The notes under the pieces are model-generated. The model ran no database searches and had not been told where the DNA came from. It was given only the letters and a program-made list of their open reading frames with translations. A stretch of 64,000 bases of DNA, taken from contig NZ_CP010897.2 in the NCBI RefSeq assembly GCF_000934605.2, positions 248,001 to 312,000 on the forward strand, written 5' to 3'. The translations under genes were made by a program, and so were the position numbers. The stretch comes from Pandoraea vervacti. Its GTDB lineage: Bacteria > Pseudomonadota > Gammaproteobacteria > Burkholderiales > Burkholderiaceae. Positions 43,565 through 52,376 of this stretch are shown piece by piece (within the stretch, counting starts at the first letter, position 1; every line of letters starts with the position of its first letter).

Positions 43565-44107
43565 TTACTGCTTGACGGGACGCTTGAGCAGCTTGCGTTG
43601 CAGCGTACGTCGATGCATGTTCAACGCACGGGCCGTGGCGGAGATGTTGCCGTTGTGTTCGGCCAGCACGCGTTGAATGTGCTCCCACTCCAGTCGCGCG
43701 ACCGACAGCGGCGAGGGGTTCTCGATGGCTTCGTCGGCCTGCGTTTCACTCGCGTCGCTGCGCAGCGACGCCAGGATGGTGTCCGCATTGGCGGGCTTGG
43801 CCAGATAGTTGTCGGCGCCGTCCTTGACGGCCTGCACGGCGGTGGCAATGCTGGCATATCCGGTGAGCACCAGCATGCGCGCTTTCGGTTGCAGCGCGCG
43901 CAGCGGCGCGATGAGCGGCAGGCCCGAGTCGTGTCCCAGATGCAGGTCGACCGAAATCAGATCGAACTGACGCGTGCGTGCGGCAAGTAAGGCCGCAGCG
44001 CTGTCGGCGGCGATCTGCACGTCGTAGCCGCGCCGGGTCAGCGCCCGGGCCAGCGTCTCGGCGAACACGACATCGTCGTCGATAAGAAGAAAGTGGGAGG
44101 CGTTCAT
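43565..44107 (-). CDS. regA: RegA/PrrA-type response regulator
   Basis: 180 residues from the ATG at 44107, overlapping the kinase stop by 4 bp. Receiver domain: acidic pair in FLLIDDDV, phosphoacceptor Asp54 (SVDLHLG) and Lys104 (LAKPA). A short linker leads to a Fis-type HTH (WEHIQRVLAEHNGNISATARALNMHRRTLQRKL). This single-domain-plus-Fis-HTH layout is that of the global redox regulator RegA (PrrA, ActR, RoxR), which controls respiration and other redox-linked operons. Its partner is encoded immediately upstream on the same strand. Confidence 0.92.
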   Translation of the reverse strand: MNASHFLLIDDDVVFAETLARALTRRGYDVQIAADSAAALLAARTRQFDLISVDLHLGHDSGLPLIAPLRALQPKARMLVLTGYASIATAVQAVKDGADNYLAKPANADTILASLRSDASETQADEAIENPSPLSVARLEWEHIQRVLAEHNGNISATARALNMHRRTLQRKLLKRPVKQ

Positions 44108-45372
44108 GTCTGACTCCGCGAACCGAAGAAGAAGGTCGCCAGCGGCAGGCGCAACTCGGCGCGTGTGCCTTGCGGCGTGTTGGGGGTAAGGGCGATGTCG
44201 CCGCCAAGGCGCTGTGCACTGGCGAACGCCAGATACAGCCCCATGCCATGGCCGCCGTGCGTGCTCATGACGGGCGAATTGCCCAGACGGGCGCGAAGCT
44301 CGGCGTTCATGCCCGGGCCTTCGTCGCAAACGGTAAAGCACACGTCGTTCGGGGCCACGGCCACGTCGAGCGTGACCGACGCCGGGCTGAAGTAAGCCGC
44401 GTTGTCGAGCAGGATCGTCAGGATCTGGCCGACCTGCACGGTGTCCTCGATACGCGCGGCCAGCTTGGGCGGCATGTGCAACTGGAACTGCACCTGTGGA
44501 TGGCGCAACCGCCATTGGGTGGTGAAGGCGGGCAACCATTCGGCAAGCGGCTGACGCACCGGCGCGGCCGCACGCATCTGCACGTGACCGATGGCGCTCT
44601 TGCACAGCGCGATCTGCTGCTCCAGCGTCTGGAGGTCCGGCTCGAACGGTTTCAATGCACTATTGCCCACACTCTCGCTGCGCAGTTCGCCGACGACCAC
44701 CGCCATCGTGGAGAGCGGCGTGCCGAGTTCGTGCGCGACGCTCGCTGCCTGGGCGCCCAGGGCCGCCATCCGTTCGTCACGCAACAGACGCTGCTCGGCG
44801 CGGGCGAGTTGGGCGTCACGTGCACGAAGCGCGCGCGACATGCGCGAGACGAACCAGGCGATCACCAGCACGCTGACCACGAAGTTCACCCACATCCCTG
44901 CAAGATGCAGGCGCAGCAGGTTGCCCGGATCGGCGAGATCGAGCGGCACGTACTGGAAGTTGAGCGCGCCGTAAGCGACGAGCGAAAGCAGCGCGAGTTG
45001 CGATGCGTTACGCCACGGCAGTACGGCAGCGGCAATCGCCAGTCCGGGAAGGAAGAGCGAAACGAAGGGATTGGTCGCGCCGCCGGAGAAGAACAGCAGC
45101 GCCGTGAGTGCGGCCAGATCGACGAGCAACTGCCCCATCAGATCGAGATCGGTGCGCCGCTTGGCGCGTTCGATGCCGCGTCGCGCCCGTATCCACGTGA
45201 GCACGTTGAACAGCACTTCCAGTGCGACGATGGTGAGCATCGGCTCGAGCGGCAAGCGCACGCCAAGCCAGAGTTGCGCCACGCCAATGGTCGCCAGCTG
45301 GCCGACGATCGCCAGGCAGCGCAACCAGAAGAGCTGGACGACGTTGGTCCGCTCGATGGGAAAATGAGTCAT
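44104..45372 (-). CDS. regB: RegB/PrrB-type sensor histidine kinase
   Basis: 422 residues from the ATG at 45372; the ORF to 45747 contains non-conserved sequence. Six hydrophobic segments lead to the quinone-sensing heptapeptide GGATNPF (97-103, family GGxxNPF). The H-box is SVAHELGTPLSTM with His214. Cys257 (IALCKSAIG) lies where RegB has its redox-active cysteine in the dimerisation domain; that equivalence is judged by eye. ATPase motifs are LLDNAAYFSPASV, CDEGPGMN and GGHGMGLYLA. It should phosphorylate RegA in response to quinone or redox state. Confidence 0.92.
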   Translation of the reverse strand: MTHFPIERTNVVQLFWLRCLAIVGQLATIGVAQLWLGVRLPLEPMLTIVALEVLFNVLTWIRARRGIERAKRRTDLDLMGQLLVDLAALTALLFFSGGATNPFVSLFLPGLAIAAAVLPWRNASQLALLSLVAYGALNFQYVPLDLADPGNLLRLHLAGMWVNFVVSVLVIAWFVSRMSRALRARDAQLARAEQRLLRDERMAALGAQAASVAHELGTPLSTMAVVVGELRSESVGNSALKPFEPDLQTLEQQIALCKSAIGHVQMRAAAPVRQPLAEWLPAFTTQWRLRHPQVQFQLHMPPKLAARIEDTVQVGQILTILLDNAAYFSPASVTLDVAVAPNDVCFTVCDEGPGMNAELRARLGNSPVMSTHGGHGMGLYLAFASAQRLGGDIALTPNTPQGTRAELRLPLATFFFGSRSQT

Positions 45373-45613
45373 ACGACAAGTGTACCAAGTCCGCGTCCCG
45401 CGCCATCGGGCGCAGCGAGCCGCTGCGACACTCTGCCGCATCGCCCTGAGGTTCGGTATTCCGTAGCCTGCACATGCATTCGACGGCGCGCGACTACAAT
45501 GATCATTCGCGTTTTGCGCGGCATAAAGTCGCGCGATGTCTTCGTCGAACCGACAGACGTAGACCCCTGACGAGCGGCGAGAGTCGGCCCGTCGACAACA
45601 ATGAGGAGTTTGC

Positions 45614-46111
45614 ATGAAGCACAAGCTTTTGGCGGCGGTCGCATTCGGTCTCGGCATGGCCTCGGTCACGGCCTTCGCACAAAACGCGGTGGACGTGTCC
45701 GGCGCCTGGGCGCGCAGCACGGTTCCCGGCCAGACCTCGTCTGCCATCTATATGACGTTGCAGGCACATCAGCCCACGACACTGCTCAGCGTAAGCACCC
45801 CGGCGGCGGCCAATGCCGAAGTGCATGAAATGAAGCTCGAAGGCACGGTCATGAAAATGCGCGCGCTGCCCAAGGGACTCCCGCTCGCGGCGGACAAGCC
45901 GGTGGAGCTCAAGCCGGGTAGCTATCACATCATGCTCACGGATCTGAAGGCGCCGCTCAAGACGGGCGACACCGTGCCGGTGACGCTGAAGTTCGAGACC
46001 GCCGATCACAAGACCACCGAGCAGCAGGTGCAGGCCACGGTGCGCGACCTGAGCGCGGCGGCACCGGCGGGGGATGGCATGGCGGGCATGGCGCACGGTG
46101 CACATAAGTGA
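45614..46111 (+). CDS. PCu(A)C periplasmic copper chaperone
   Basis: 165 residues with a signal peptide (MKHKLLAAVAFGLGMASVTAFAQ). The copper motif H(M)X10MX21HXM is present: VHEMKLEGTVMKMRALPKG... and YHIMLTDLKAPLKTGD. The family delivers Cu(I) to the CuA site of cytochrome c oxidase or scavenges copper. The C-terminus adds a Met/His-rich tail (DGMAGMAHGAHK) that may bind further copper. It is divergent from regB, and a TACAAT hexamer at 45495-45500 could be its -10. Confidence 0.92.
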   Translation: MKHKLLAAVAFGLGMASVTAFAQNAVDVSGAWARSTVPGQTSSAIYMTLQAHQPTTLLSVSTPAAANAEVHEMKLEGTVMKMRALPKGLPLAADKPVELKPGSYHIMLTDLKAPLKTGDTVPVTLKFETADHKTTEQQVQATVRDLSAAAPAGDGMAGMAHGAHK

Positions 46112-46200
46112 TGTGACCGGATGTGATGTTCGGCCCGATGTCGGTTCCGGCGCGCCTTGCCCGCGTGGTCAGGCGTGACGGGGCGGCGGGATCCGGTCGC

Positions 46201-46464
46201 TCAACTCGCCTTGCCGGGGGCGGTGCCGGCGCCGTCGGTCTCCACCCCGGCGGCGCGAAGCGCCGCGCGCAAACAGGCCGCACACAGGCAAGTCGCAGCA
46301 CCGGATCTTGCCGAGACAGGCAGGCGCGGCCAATCGAGGCACCAACAGCGCATTTCCCCACCAGGCGCTTGCGCGCCGAGCACGGCCCCGCAGACGACCT
46401 CGGCCCCGCACTGCGGACAGCGCGAGGGATCGGATGCGTCGTTTGTCGTCGGCTTGCTGTCCAT
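46201..46464 (-). CDS. Cysteine-rich CWC family protein
   Basis: 87 residues from the ATG at 46464; the in-frame upstream part to 46641 lacks the family pattern. Cysteines follow the CWC signature: CPQCGAEVVC, CWCLDWP and CLCAACL. These small proteins are widespread in proteobacteria with no defined role; the Cys arrangement suggests zinc or iron-sulfur binding. It converges on the PCu(A)C gene (89 bp between stops). Confidence 0.8.
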   Translation of the reverse strand: MDSKPTTNDASDPSRCPQCGAEVVCGAVLGAQAPGGEMRCWCLDWPRLPVSARSGAATCLCAACLRAALRAAGVETDGAGTAPGKAS

Positions 46465-46896
46465 TACCCGAACTCGCTCACTGATTTTCGTCTCGTGAGA
46501 GACAGGCTGCCGGATGTCTCGTCCGCCGAGTGGCCCAAGTCGACCGAGTTGCGCAGGTGCAACAGCATGTCGAGCGTCGCTCGCCGGGCACATGCGGGGT
46601 GCAATCGGGCGATGAGAGAGAACAAGGTAAAAATCGGCCACTCACGGGCGTTCTTTGGCAAGTGAAAGGGGTGATACGCACACGCGTGCCTGTGCCGCTG
46701 ACGGGGCGAGAATCGCCGCTTTTGCGCTTGCCGCCATACCCGTGACGAAGCGTAGCCACAGGCATGGGCCGAGGCAAGCCCCGGGACCTGTCGAAACCCG
46801 CCGAAAGCCTTCAACGCCCCGCACGGCAAGACTTCTTGGCTGTACAATTCGCCCTGTTTCCCGGTCCACCCGCTTTACCTTCCGAACCTTCCCGCC
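46465..46896. other. Divergent intergenic region CWC gene / argB
   Basis: 432 bp; several ORFs cross it in different frames but none has recognisable sequence or a ribosome site. A TACAAT hexamer at 46843-46848 is a candidate -10 for argB, about 50 bp before its start. Confidence 0.45.
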
Positions 46897-47802
46897 ATGT
46901 CCGATCAGCTACTGAACTCCATCGACGACATCGCACCCGCTCTCAAGGCCGAAATTCTGGCCGAGGCGATGCCGTACATCCGCAAGTACCACGGCAAGAC
47001 CGTGGTGATCAAATACGGCGGTAACGCCATGACCGAAGAGCGATTGAAGCGTGGCTTCGCGCGCGACGTCATTTTGCTCAAGCTCGTCGGCATCAACCCG
47101 GTGGTCGTGCACGGTGGCGGCCCGCAAATCGATCAGGCGCTCAAGAAGATCGGCAAGCAGGGCACGTTCATCCAGGGCATGCGCGTGACGGACGAAGAGA
47201 CGATGGAAGTGGTCGAGTGGGTGCTCGGCGGCGAAGTCCAGCAGGACATCGTCATGCTGATCAACCAGTACGGCGGTCAGGCCGTGGGCCTCACCGGCAA
47301 GGATGGCGGCCTCATCAACGCCCGCAAGATGATGATGCCGGATCGCGAGAACGCCGGTCAGTTCCTCGACATCGGCTACGTCGGTGAAGTCGACTCGATC
47401 AATCCGGCCGTGGTGCGCGCGCTGCAGGACGACGCGTTCATCCCCGTCATCTCGCCGATCGGCGTGGGCGAAGACGGTCAGGCGTACAACATCAACGCCG
47501 ATCTCGTGGCGGGCAAGCTCGCCACGGTGCTGGGCGCCGAGAAGCTGGTGATGATGACGAACATCCCGGGCGTGATGGACAAGGACGGCAATCTGCTGAC
47601 CGATCTGTCGGCGCGCGAGATCGACGAACTCTTCGCAGACGGCACGATCTCGGGCGGCATGCTGCCGAAGATCTCCTCGGCGCTCGACGCTGCCAAGAGC
47701 GGCGTGAAGTCGGTGCACATCGTCGATGGCCGCATCGAGCATTCGGTGCTGCTGGAGATTCTCACCGAGCAGCCGTTCGGCACGATGATCCGCTCGCACT
47801 GA
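46897..47802 (+). CDS. argB: ArgB, acetylglutamate kinase
   Basis: 301 residues. Amino-acid kinase fold: KTVVIKYGGNAM (phosphate binding), VVVHGGGPQIDQAL (substrate binding), MTNIPGVMDKDG and ISGGMLPKISSALDAAKSGVKSVHIVDGR. Phosphorylates N-acetylglutamate, the second step of arginine synthesis. The N-terminal helix (LNSIDDIAPALKAEILAEAMPYIRKYHGK) is the type that forms the hexameric, arginine-inhibited form, so feedback inhibition by arginine is likely. Stands alone, with its own terminator at 47871-47894. Confidence 0.97.
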   Translation: MSDQLLNSIDDIAPALKAEILAEAMPYIRKYHGKTVVIKYGGNAMTEERLKRGFARDVILLKLVGINPVVVHGGGPQIDQALKKIGKQGTFIQGMRVTDEETMEVVEWVLGGEVQQDIVMLINQYGGQAVGLTGKDGGLINARKMMMPDRENAGQFLDIGYVGEVDSINPAVVRALQDDAFIPVISPIGVGEDGQAYNINADLVAGKLATVLGAEKLVMMTNIPGVMDKDGNLLTDLSAREIDELFADGTISGGMLPKISSALDAAKSGVKSVHIVDGRIEHSVLLEILTEQPFGTMIRSH

Positions 47803-47870
47803 GCGCGATCTCGGCGAGCGACGCGCGACCCCAGTATGACGGCGTGCGCAAGCCTGTGAAGTTTCAGACA

Positions 47871-47894
47871 ACGGACCCTTCGGGGTCCGTTTTG
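47871..47894 (+). terminator. Rho-independent terminator after argB
   Basis: ACGGACCC (47871-47878) and GGGTCCGT (47883-47890) with a stable TTCG loop, followed by TTT. It lies 68 bp after the stop, and 65 bp before the stop of the convergent LysR gene. Confidence 0.88.
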
Positions 47895-47958
47895 CATTTG
47901 GGCGGCACCGATGTCCGTGAAATGACGGCTGAACGACCACTGAACGAGCGCCGAACCC

Positions 47959-48864
47959 TCAAGCCGGCGCCGTGAGCCGACGCAATTCGTCGAGCAATTT
48001 CGCGGCAGGGCTTGGCAGTATTCCCTGGCGACGGCGGAACGCCGTGAGCGTGCGTGTCGCACGCACGGTCGCGATCGGCAGCGTATCCATCACGCGTGCG
48101 GCGGCCTCGACGTCGTACATCGGCTCGGGCATCCACGTCAGAAAGCCGCAGCGCGCGACCATGCTCTTGAGCACCGGCACCGAGCGCGTTTCCACGACGA
48201 TATTGGGCAGTCCCAGTCCATGGGCTGCGAATACGTCCTGCATGTGGGCGTACGGCGCCGTGCCGCGCGGCGGAATCGCCCAGCGTTCGCCGAGCGTGTC
48301 GGCCAGCGTAATCGTCTTGCGCTGGCGCAGGGGATGATCGCACCTCGCCACCACGTAGCTGTCGTCTTGCCAATGGCAATCGGCGATGGCGACGATGTCT
48401 TCGGTATCCGGGGCGACGGTCGAGAGCGCCAGATCGATCTCGTGGCGCATCAGTCCCTGCGCGAGCCGGTCCCACACGCCCTCGATGATCTCCACGCGCA
48501 GATTCGGCCATCGGGTGAGCACGCGATCGACGGCAAGCGGCAGCACATGACTGGCGATGGCGCCTACCGCGCCGACCTTGATCGTGCCTTTTGCGAGTCC
48601 GCGCAACGCATCGATTTCCTCGCGTGCATGCTCCGCCTCACGCGCAAGCAGCATCGCGTGCGGCAGCAGCGCCTGTCCGAACGCCGTCAGCTCCATGCCC
48701 TTGCTGTGACGCTCGAACAGCGGCGCGCCCAGATCCGTCTCGAGACGTTTGATCGTACGGCTGAGCGCGGGCTGGGTGAGATGCAATTCGGTGGCGGCGC
48801 GCCCCAGGCTACCGGTCGCGACGATCGTCGTGAAGGCGCGCAGTTGCTGGAGATTGAGGCTCAT
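47959..48864 (-). CDS. LysR-family regulator divergent from mdlC
   Basis: 301 residues from the ATG at 48864 (MSLNLQQLRAFTTIVATGSL). The HTH at 18-37 (GRAATELHLTQPALSRTIKRLE) is followed by the effector-binding domain. The second half is typical: AKGTIKVGAVGAIASHVLPLAV. It is transcribed away from the mdlC-vdh-transporter operon over a 251-bp region with a candidate operator, so it most probably controls that operon with an aromatic acid as effector. The effector is not identifiable from sequence. Confidence 0.9.
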   Translation of the reverse strand: MSLNLQQLRAFTTIVATGSLGRAATELHLTQPALSRTIKRLETDLGAPLFERHSKGMELTAFGQALLPHAMLLAREAEHAREEIDALRGLAKGTIKVGAVGAIASHVLPLAVDRVLTRWPNLRVEIIEGVWDRLAQGLMRHEIDLALSTVAPDTEDIVAIADCHWQDDSYVVARCDHPLRQRKTITLADTLGERWAIPPRGTAPYAHMQDVFAAHGLGLPNIVVETRSVPVLKSMVARCGFLTWMPEPMYDVEAAARVMDTLPIATVRATRTLTAFRRRQGILPSPAAKLLDELRRLTAPA

Positions 48865-48971
48865 GGCGGACGACGGAACTCCCGAAGGTGCGAAGACGCC
48901 GATCACGAAGGGTGGCGACGGCGCATGGCAAAGTCATGCAAAAGCGTAATGACTTCGGCACGTAAAAGCAA

Positions 48972-49000
48972 TTCCGATGCATATATCGGCTGCCTATACT
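48972..49000 (+). promoter_or_regulatory. Promoter and LysR-type operator of the mdlC operon
   Basis: -35 TTCCGA (48972-48977), 17-bp spacer, -10 TATACT (48995-49000). An inverted repeat CCGAT / ATCGG (48974-48978, 48985-48989, six bases between) overlaps the -35, a normal position for a LysR activator or repressor site. Confidence 0.5.
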
Positions 49001-49115
49001 TGCCTGATCGCTGGACCGACGCCCGTCGGTCGAGCCACCGGGCCGATATAAAAACCATGCCGCCACGTCCTGCGCGTCGATGGCGGCGAGAGACAACCGT
49101 AGACAATCCGCATCC

Positions 49116-50744
49116 ATGAAAGACAGTCGAGAACTGCGTGCCGGGCAAAGCGCCGGCGCTCCCCAGAGCCTCACCGTGCGCGAGGCGGTCATCGATCTGA
49201 TGCGTCGCCACGGCATGACGAAGGTGTTCGCCAATCCCGGGTCGACCGAGTTGCCCCTGTTTCGCGATTTCCCCGAAGACTTCGAATACGTGCTGGGATT
49301 GCAGGAAGCCGTCGTCGTCGGCATGGCGGACGGCTATGCGCAGGCCACCGGCAATGCGGCGTTCATCAACCTGCATTCCGCTGCCGGCGTGGGCAACGCG
49401 ATGGGCAACATCTTCACCGCGTACAAAAATCAGACGCCGCTGATCGTCACCGCCGGACAGCAGGCCCGCTCGATTCTCCCGTTCGATCCTTTCCTTGCCT
49501 CGGTTCGCGCGACCGAACTGCCGCAGCCGTACGTCAAGTTCAGCCTCGAACCCGCGCGCGCCGAAGACGTGCCGCTCGCGCTCGCCCGGGCCTATCACCT
49601 CGCCATGCAGGAACCGAAGGGCCCGGTCTTCGTGTCGATTCCGGTGGATGACTGGGATCGCCCCGCCGAGCCGGTGCCGCCACGTCAGGTGAGCACGCGC
49701 GTGCAGGCCGACCCCGTGGCGCTCGCCCAACTGGCGGCGGCGCTCGACGCGTGCGAGCGTCCGGCCTTCGTCGTCGGTTCGTCGATCGATCGCGCCGGCG
49801 CGTTCGACGCCGTGGTGGCCCTGGCCGAGCGCCATCGTGCGCGTGTTTTCACCGCGCCGATGTGCGCGCGCTGTGCCTTCCCCGAAGACCATCGGCTGTT
49901 CGCCGGTTTCCTGCCGCCGATGCGCGAGAAGATCGTCGGGCTGCTCGGCGGCCACGACCTCATTCTCGTGATCGGGGCGCCGGCCTTCACCTATCACGTG
50001 GAAGGCGCGGGGCCGCATGTGCCTGAAGGCGCATCGTTGTTCCAGCTGATCGAAGATCCGGGCGTTGCGGCATGGACACCGGTCGGCGCCTCGGTCGTCG
50101 GCAATGTGCGTCTTGGCGTAGAGGCGCTGCTCGCGCGCGATGTCCCGCACGAGCGGGACATGCCGCCGGTGCGTGCCGTGCCGCCCGTGGCGCTGCCCAA
50201 CCCGCCGGGCGCGCCGATGACCACGGCGTTCGCACTGCAAACGCTGGCGCAGGTGCGCGATGCGCAGGACATCGTCGTGGAGGAAGCGCCGAGTGCGCGC
50301 CCTGTCATGCAGCAATACCTGCCGTTCACGCAAGCTGGCACGTTCTACACGATGAACAGCGGCGGTCTGGGTTATTCCATGCCTGCCGCAGTCGGTGTGG
50401 CGATGGCGAATCCGGAGCGGCGTGTCGTCGGCCTGATCGGCGACGGCTCGGCGATGTATTCGATTCAGGCGCTGTGGAGCGCGGCGCAGGCGCGTTTGCC
50501 AATAACATTCGTTATCCTGAATAACCGTCGCTACGCCGCCTTGCAGGACTTCGCGCCGTCGTTCGGCTTCGGCCCGAAGGACCCGGTGCAGGGCACCGAT
50601 CTGCCGGATCTCGATTTCGTGCAACTGGCGCAGGGCATGGGCGTGAAGGCGCAGCGCGTGACGCAGGGCAGCGAGTTGCACGACGTGCTGTCGCAGGCCA
50701 TCGCCTGCGGCGAGACATGTCTCGTCGAGCTGGTAGTGGCATGA
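49116..50744 (+). CDS. mdlC: Benzoylformate decarboxylase-type ThDP enzyme
   Basis: 542 residues from the ATG at 49116. The active-site residues of P. putida MdlC are all recognisable: Ser in FANPGSTELP, His in NLHSAAGVGNAMG, and a second His in GAPAFTYHVEG; the ThDP signature is GDGSAMYSIQALWSAAQ...NN. It cleaves aryl-glyoxylates (benzoylformate) to the aldehyde and CO2 using thiamine diphosphate and Mg. The next gene is a benzaldehyde/vanillin-type dehydrogenase, so the pair turns arylglyoxylates into aryl acids. Substituted substrates such as vanilloylformate are plausible, given vanAB close by. Confidence 0.88.
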   Translation: MKDSRELRAGQSAGAPQSLTVREAVIDLMRRHGMTKVFANPGSTELPLFRDFPEDFEYVLGLQEAVVVGMADGYAQATGNAAFINLHSAAGVGNAMGNIFTAYKNQTPLIVTAGQQARSILPFDPFLASVRATELPQPYVKFSLEPARAEDVPLALARAYHLAMQEPKGPVFVSIPVDDWDRPAEPVPPRQVSTRVQADPVALAQLAAALDACERPAFVVGSSIDRAGAFDAVVALAERHRARVFTAPMCARCAFPEDHRLFAGFLPPMREKIVGLLGGHDLILVIGAPAFTYHVEGAGPHVPEGASLFQLIEDPGVAAWTPVGASVVGNVRLGVEALLARDVPHERDMPPVRAVPPVALPNPPGAPMTTAFALQTLAQVRDAQDIVVEEAPSARPVMQQYLPFTQAGTFYTMNSGGLGYSMPAAVGVAMANPERRVVGLIGDGSAMYSIQALWSAAQARLPITFVILNNRRYAALQDFAPSFGFGPKDPVQGTDLPDLDFVQLAQGMGVKAQRVTQGSELHDVLSQAIACGETCLVELVVA

Positions 50745-50810
50745 TGCCCGACGCATTTCAGACATCCATGTCCTCGCGAGTCGCCCTTCAGAACCAGGAG
50801 ACGTAATCCC

Positions 50811-52277
50811 ATGTCCGTTCAAGACCCCAAAGCCCTCACGATGCTCATCGCCGGTCGGCGCGTCGGCGCCACCAACGGCGCGACGTTCGAGCGACGCAAT
50901 CCGCTCGACGGCGACGTGGCCTCGCGTGCCCCTGCGGCGACGGCCGTCGATGCGCGCGCCGCCGTGCATGCCGCACGCGACGCGTTCCCTGCATGGTCGA
51001 ACACCGGCCCGGGCGAGCGCCGTGCGCTGTTGATGAAGGCGGCCGACAGGCTCGAAGCGCGGGTGGAACAGTTTCAGGCCGCGATGGCCGCGGAGACCGG
51101 GGCGTCCGGCCTGTGGGCCGGATTCAATGTCCATCTCGCCGCACAGGGACTGCGCGAAGCCGCCGCCATGACGACGCAGATCGCCGGTGAAATCATTCCC
51201 TCGGACGTGCCCGGCAGCCTCGCCATGGGCGTGCGTCAGGCGGCGGGTGTCGTGCTTGGCATTGCCCCGTGGAATGCGCCGGTGATTCTTGGCGTGCGCG
51301 CGCTGGCGTTGCCGCTTGCGTGTGGCAATACCGTTGTCTTCAAGGGCTCCGAGTTGTGTCCGGCGACGCACGGCCTGATTGCCGACGCGCTGGACGAAGC
51401 CGGTCTGCCGCCGGGCGTGGTGAATTTCATTACCAACGCACCGAAAGACGCCGGCGCCGTCGTCGAAGCCCTGATTGCCGAGCCGGCCGTGCGGCGCGTG
51501 AATTTCACCGGCTCCACGCGCGTGGGGCAGATCATCGCGGCGTTGTGCGCGACGCATCTCAAGCCCGCGGTGCTCGAACTCGGAGGCAAGGCCCCGTGCC
51601 TCGTGCTCGATGATGCCGATCTTGACGACGCCGTGAACGGCGTGGCGTTCGGCGCGTTCGCCAACTCGGGCCAGATCTGCATGTCGACGGAGCGCATCGT
51701 CGTGGCGGAAGCGATTGCGGACGCGTTCGTCGAAAAGCTCGCGGCGAAGGCGCGTGCGCTCCCGCTGGGCGACCCCCGCAACGGCCCGGTCGTGCTCGGT
51801 TCGGTGATCGACATGTCGACGGTCGAGCGCTGCAATGCGCTCATCGACGACGCGCTCGCCAAAGGCGCAAAGCTGCTGTGCGGTGGCCGTGCCGAGACCA
51901 CGCTGATGCCCGCCACGCTGCTCGATCATGTCACCCCCGAGATGCAGATCTACACCGAGGAGTCGTTCGGCCCGGTCAAGGGCATCGTGCGCGTGAAGGA
52001 CGACGAAGCCGCCATCGCCTGCGCCAACGACAACGCGTACGGCCTGTCGGCGGCCGTGTTCAGCCGCGATATCGCACGTGCGATGGGGGTGGCGAAGCGC
52101 ATCGAGTCGGGTATCTGCCATATCAACGGGCCCACCGTGCACGACGAAGCGCAGATGCCGTTCGGCGGCGTGAAGGCGAGCGGCTGGGGACGCTTTGGCG
52201 GCAAGGCCGGCGTGCACGAGTTCACCGAGTTGCGCTGGATGACGGTGCAGACCACGCCGCGTCATTACCCGTTCTGA
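50811..52277 (+). CDS. Aromatic aldehyde dehydrogenase (vanillin/benzaldehyde type)
   Basis: 488 residues; CAGGAG precedes the ATG at 50811. The sequence follows the salicylaldehyde/vanillin dehydrogenase group: GVVLGIAPWNAPVILGVRALALPLACGNTVVFKGSELCPATH, Glu site LELGGKAPCLVLDDADLDDAVNG and catalytic Cys in NSGQICMSTERI. Oxidises an aromatic aldehyde to its acid with NAD. Between the benzoylformate-type decarboxylase and an MHS transporter, it probably converts the decarboxylase product. Vanillin to vanillate is an attractive alternative to benzaldehyde since vanAB lies 1.5 kb away. Substrate is inferred. Confidence 0.87.
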   Translation: MSVQDPKALTMLIAGRRVGATNGATFERRNPLDGDVASRAPAATAVDARAAVHAARDAFPAWSNTGPGERRALLMKAADRLEARVEQFQAAMAAETGASGLWAGFNVHLAAQGLREAAAMTTQIAGEIIPSDVPGSLAMGVRQAAGVVLGIAPWNAPVILGVRALALPLACGNTVVFKGSELCPATHGLIADALDEAGLPPGVVNFITNAPKDAGAVVEALIAEPAVRRVNFTGSTRVGQIIAALCATHLKPAVLELGGKAPCLVLDDADLDDAVNGVAFGAFANSGQICMSTERIVVAEAIADAFVEKLAAKARALPLGDPRNGPVVLGSVIDMSTVERCNALIDDALAKGAKLLCGGRAETTLMPATLLDHVTPEMQIYTEESFGPVKGIVRVKDDEAAIACANDNAYGLSAAVFSRDIARAMGVAKRIESGICHINGPTVHDEAQMPFGGVKASGWGRFGGKAGVHEFTELRWMTVQTTPRHYPF

Positions 52278-52376
52278 GCGGAAGCGGTCCTTAGCCGCTT
52301 TCGATGACCTTTTTCACTCTACATCCACCATACCGCCGCAGCCGGACACCGGAATAGACGGCCGGAGGAGACAACC

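Noticed and set aside
46465..46896. Possible extra gene on the minus strand upstream of the CWC protein
   Set aside because: Frames are Arg/Ser/His-rich without ribosome site or recognisable motif; treated as intergenic.
48903..52265. Very long minus-strand open frame (1120 codons) opposite mdlC and the aldehyde dehydrogenase
   Set aside because: It is antisense to two clear enzymes, rich in Arg/His/Gly/Asp with no known domain: the common high-GC artefact of stop-free antisense frames.
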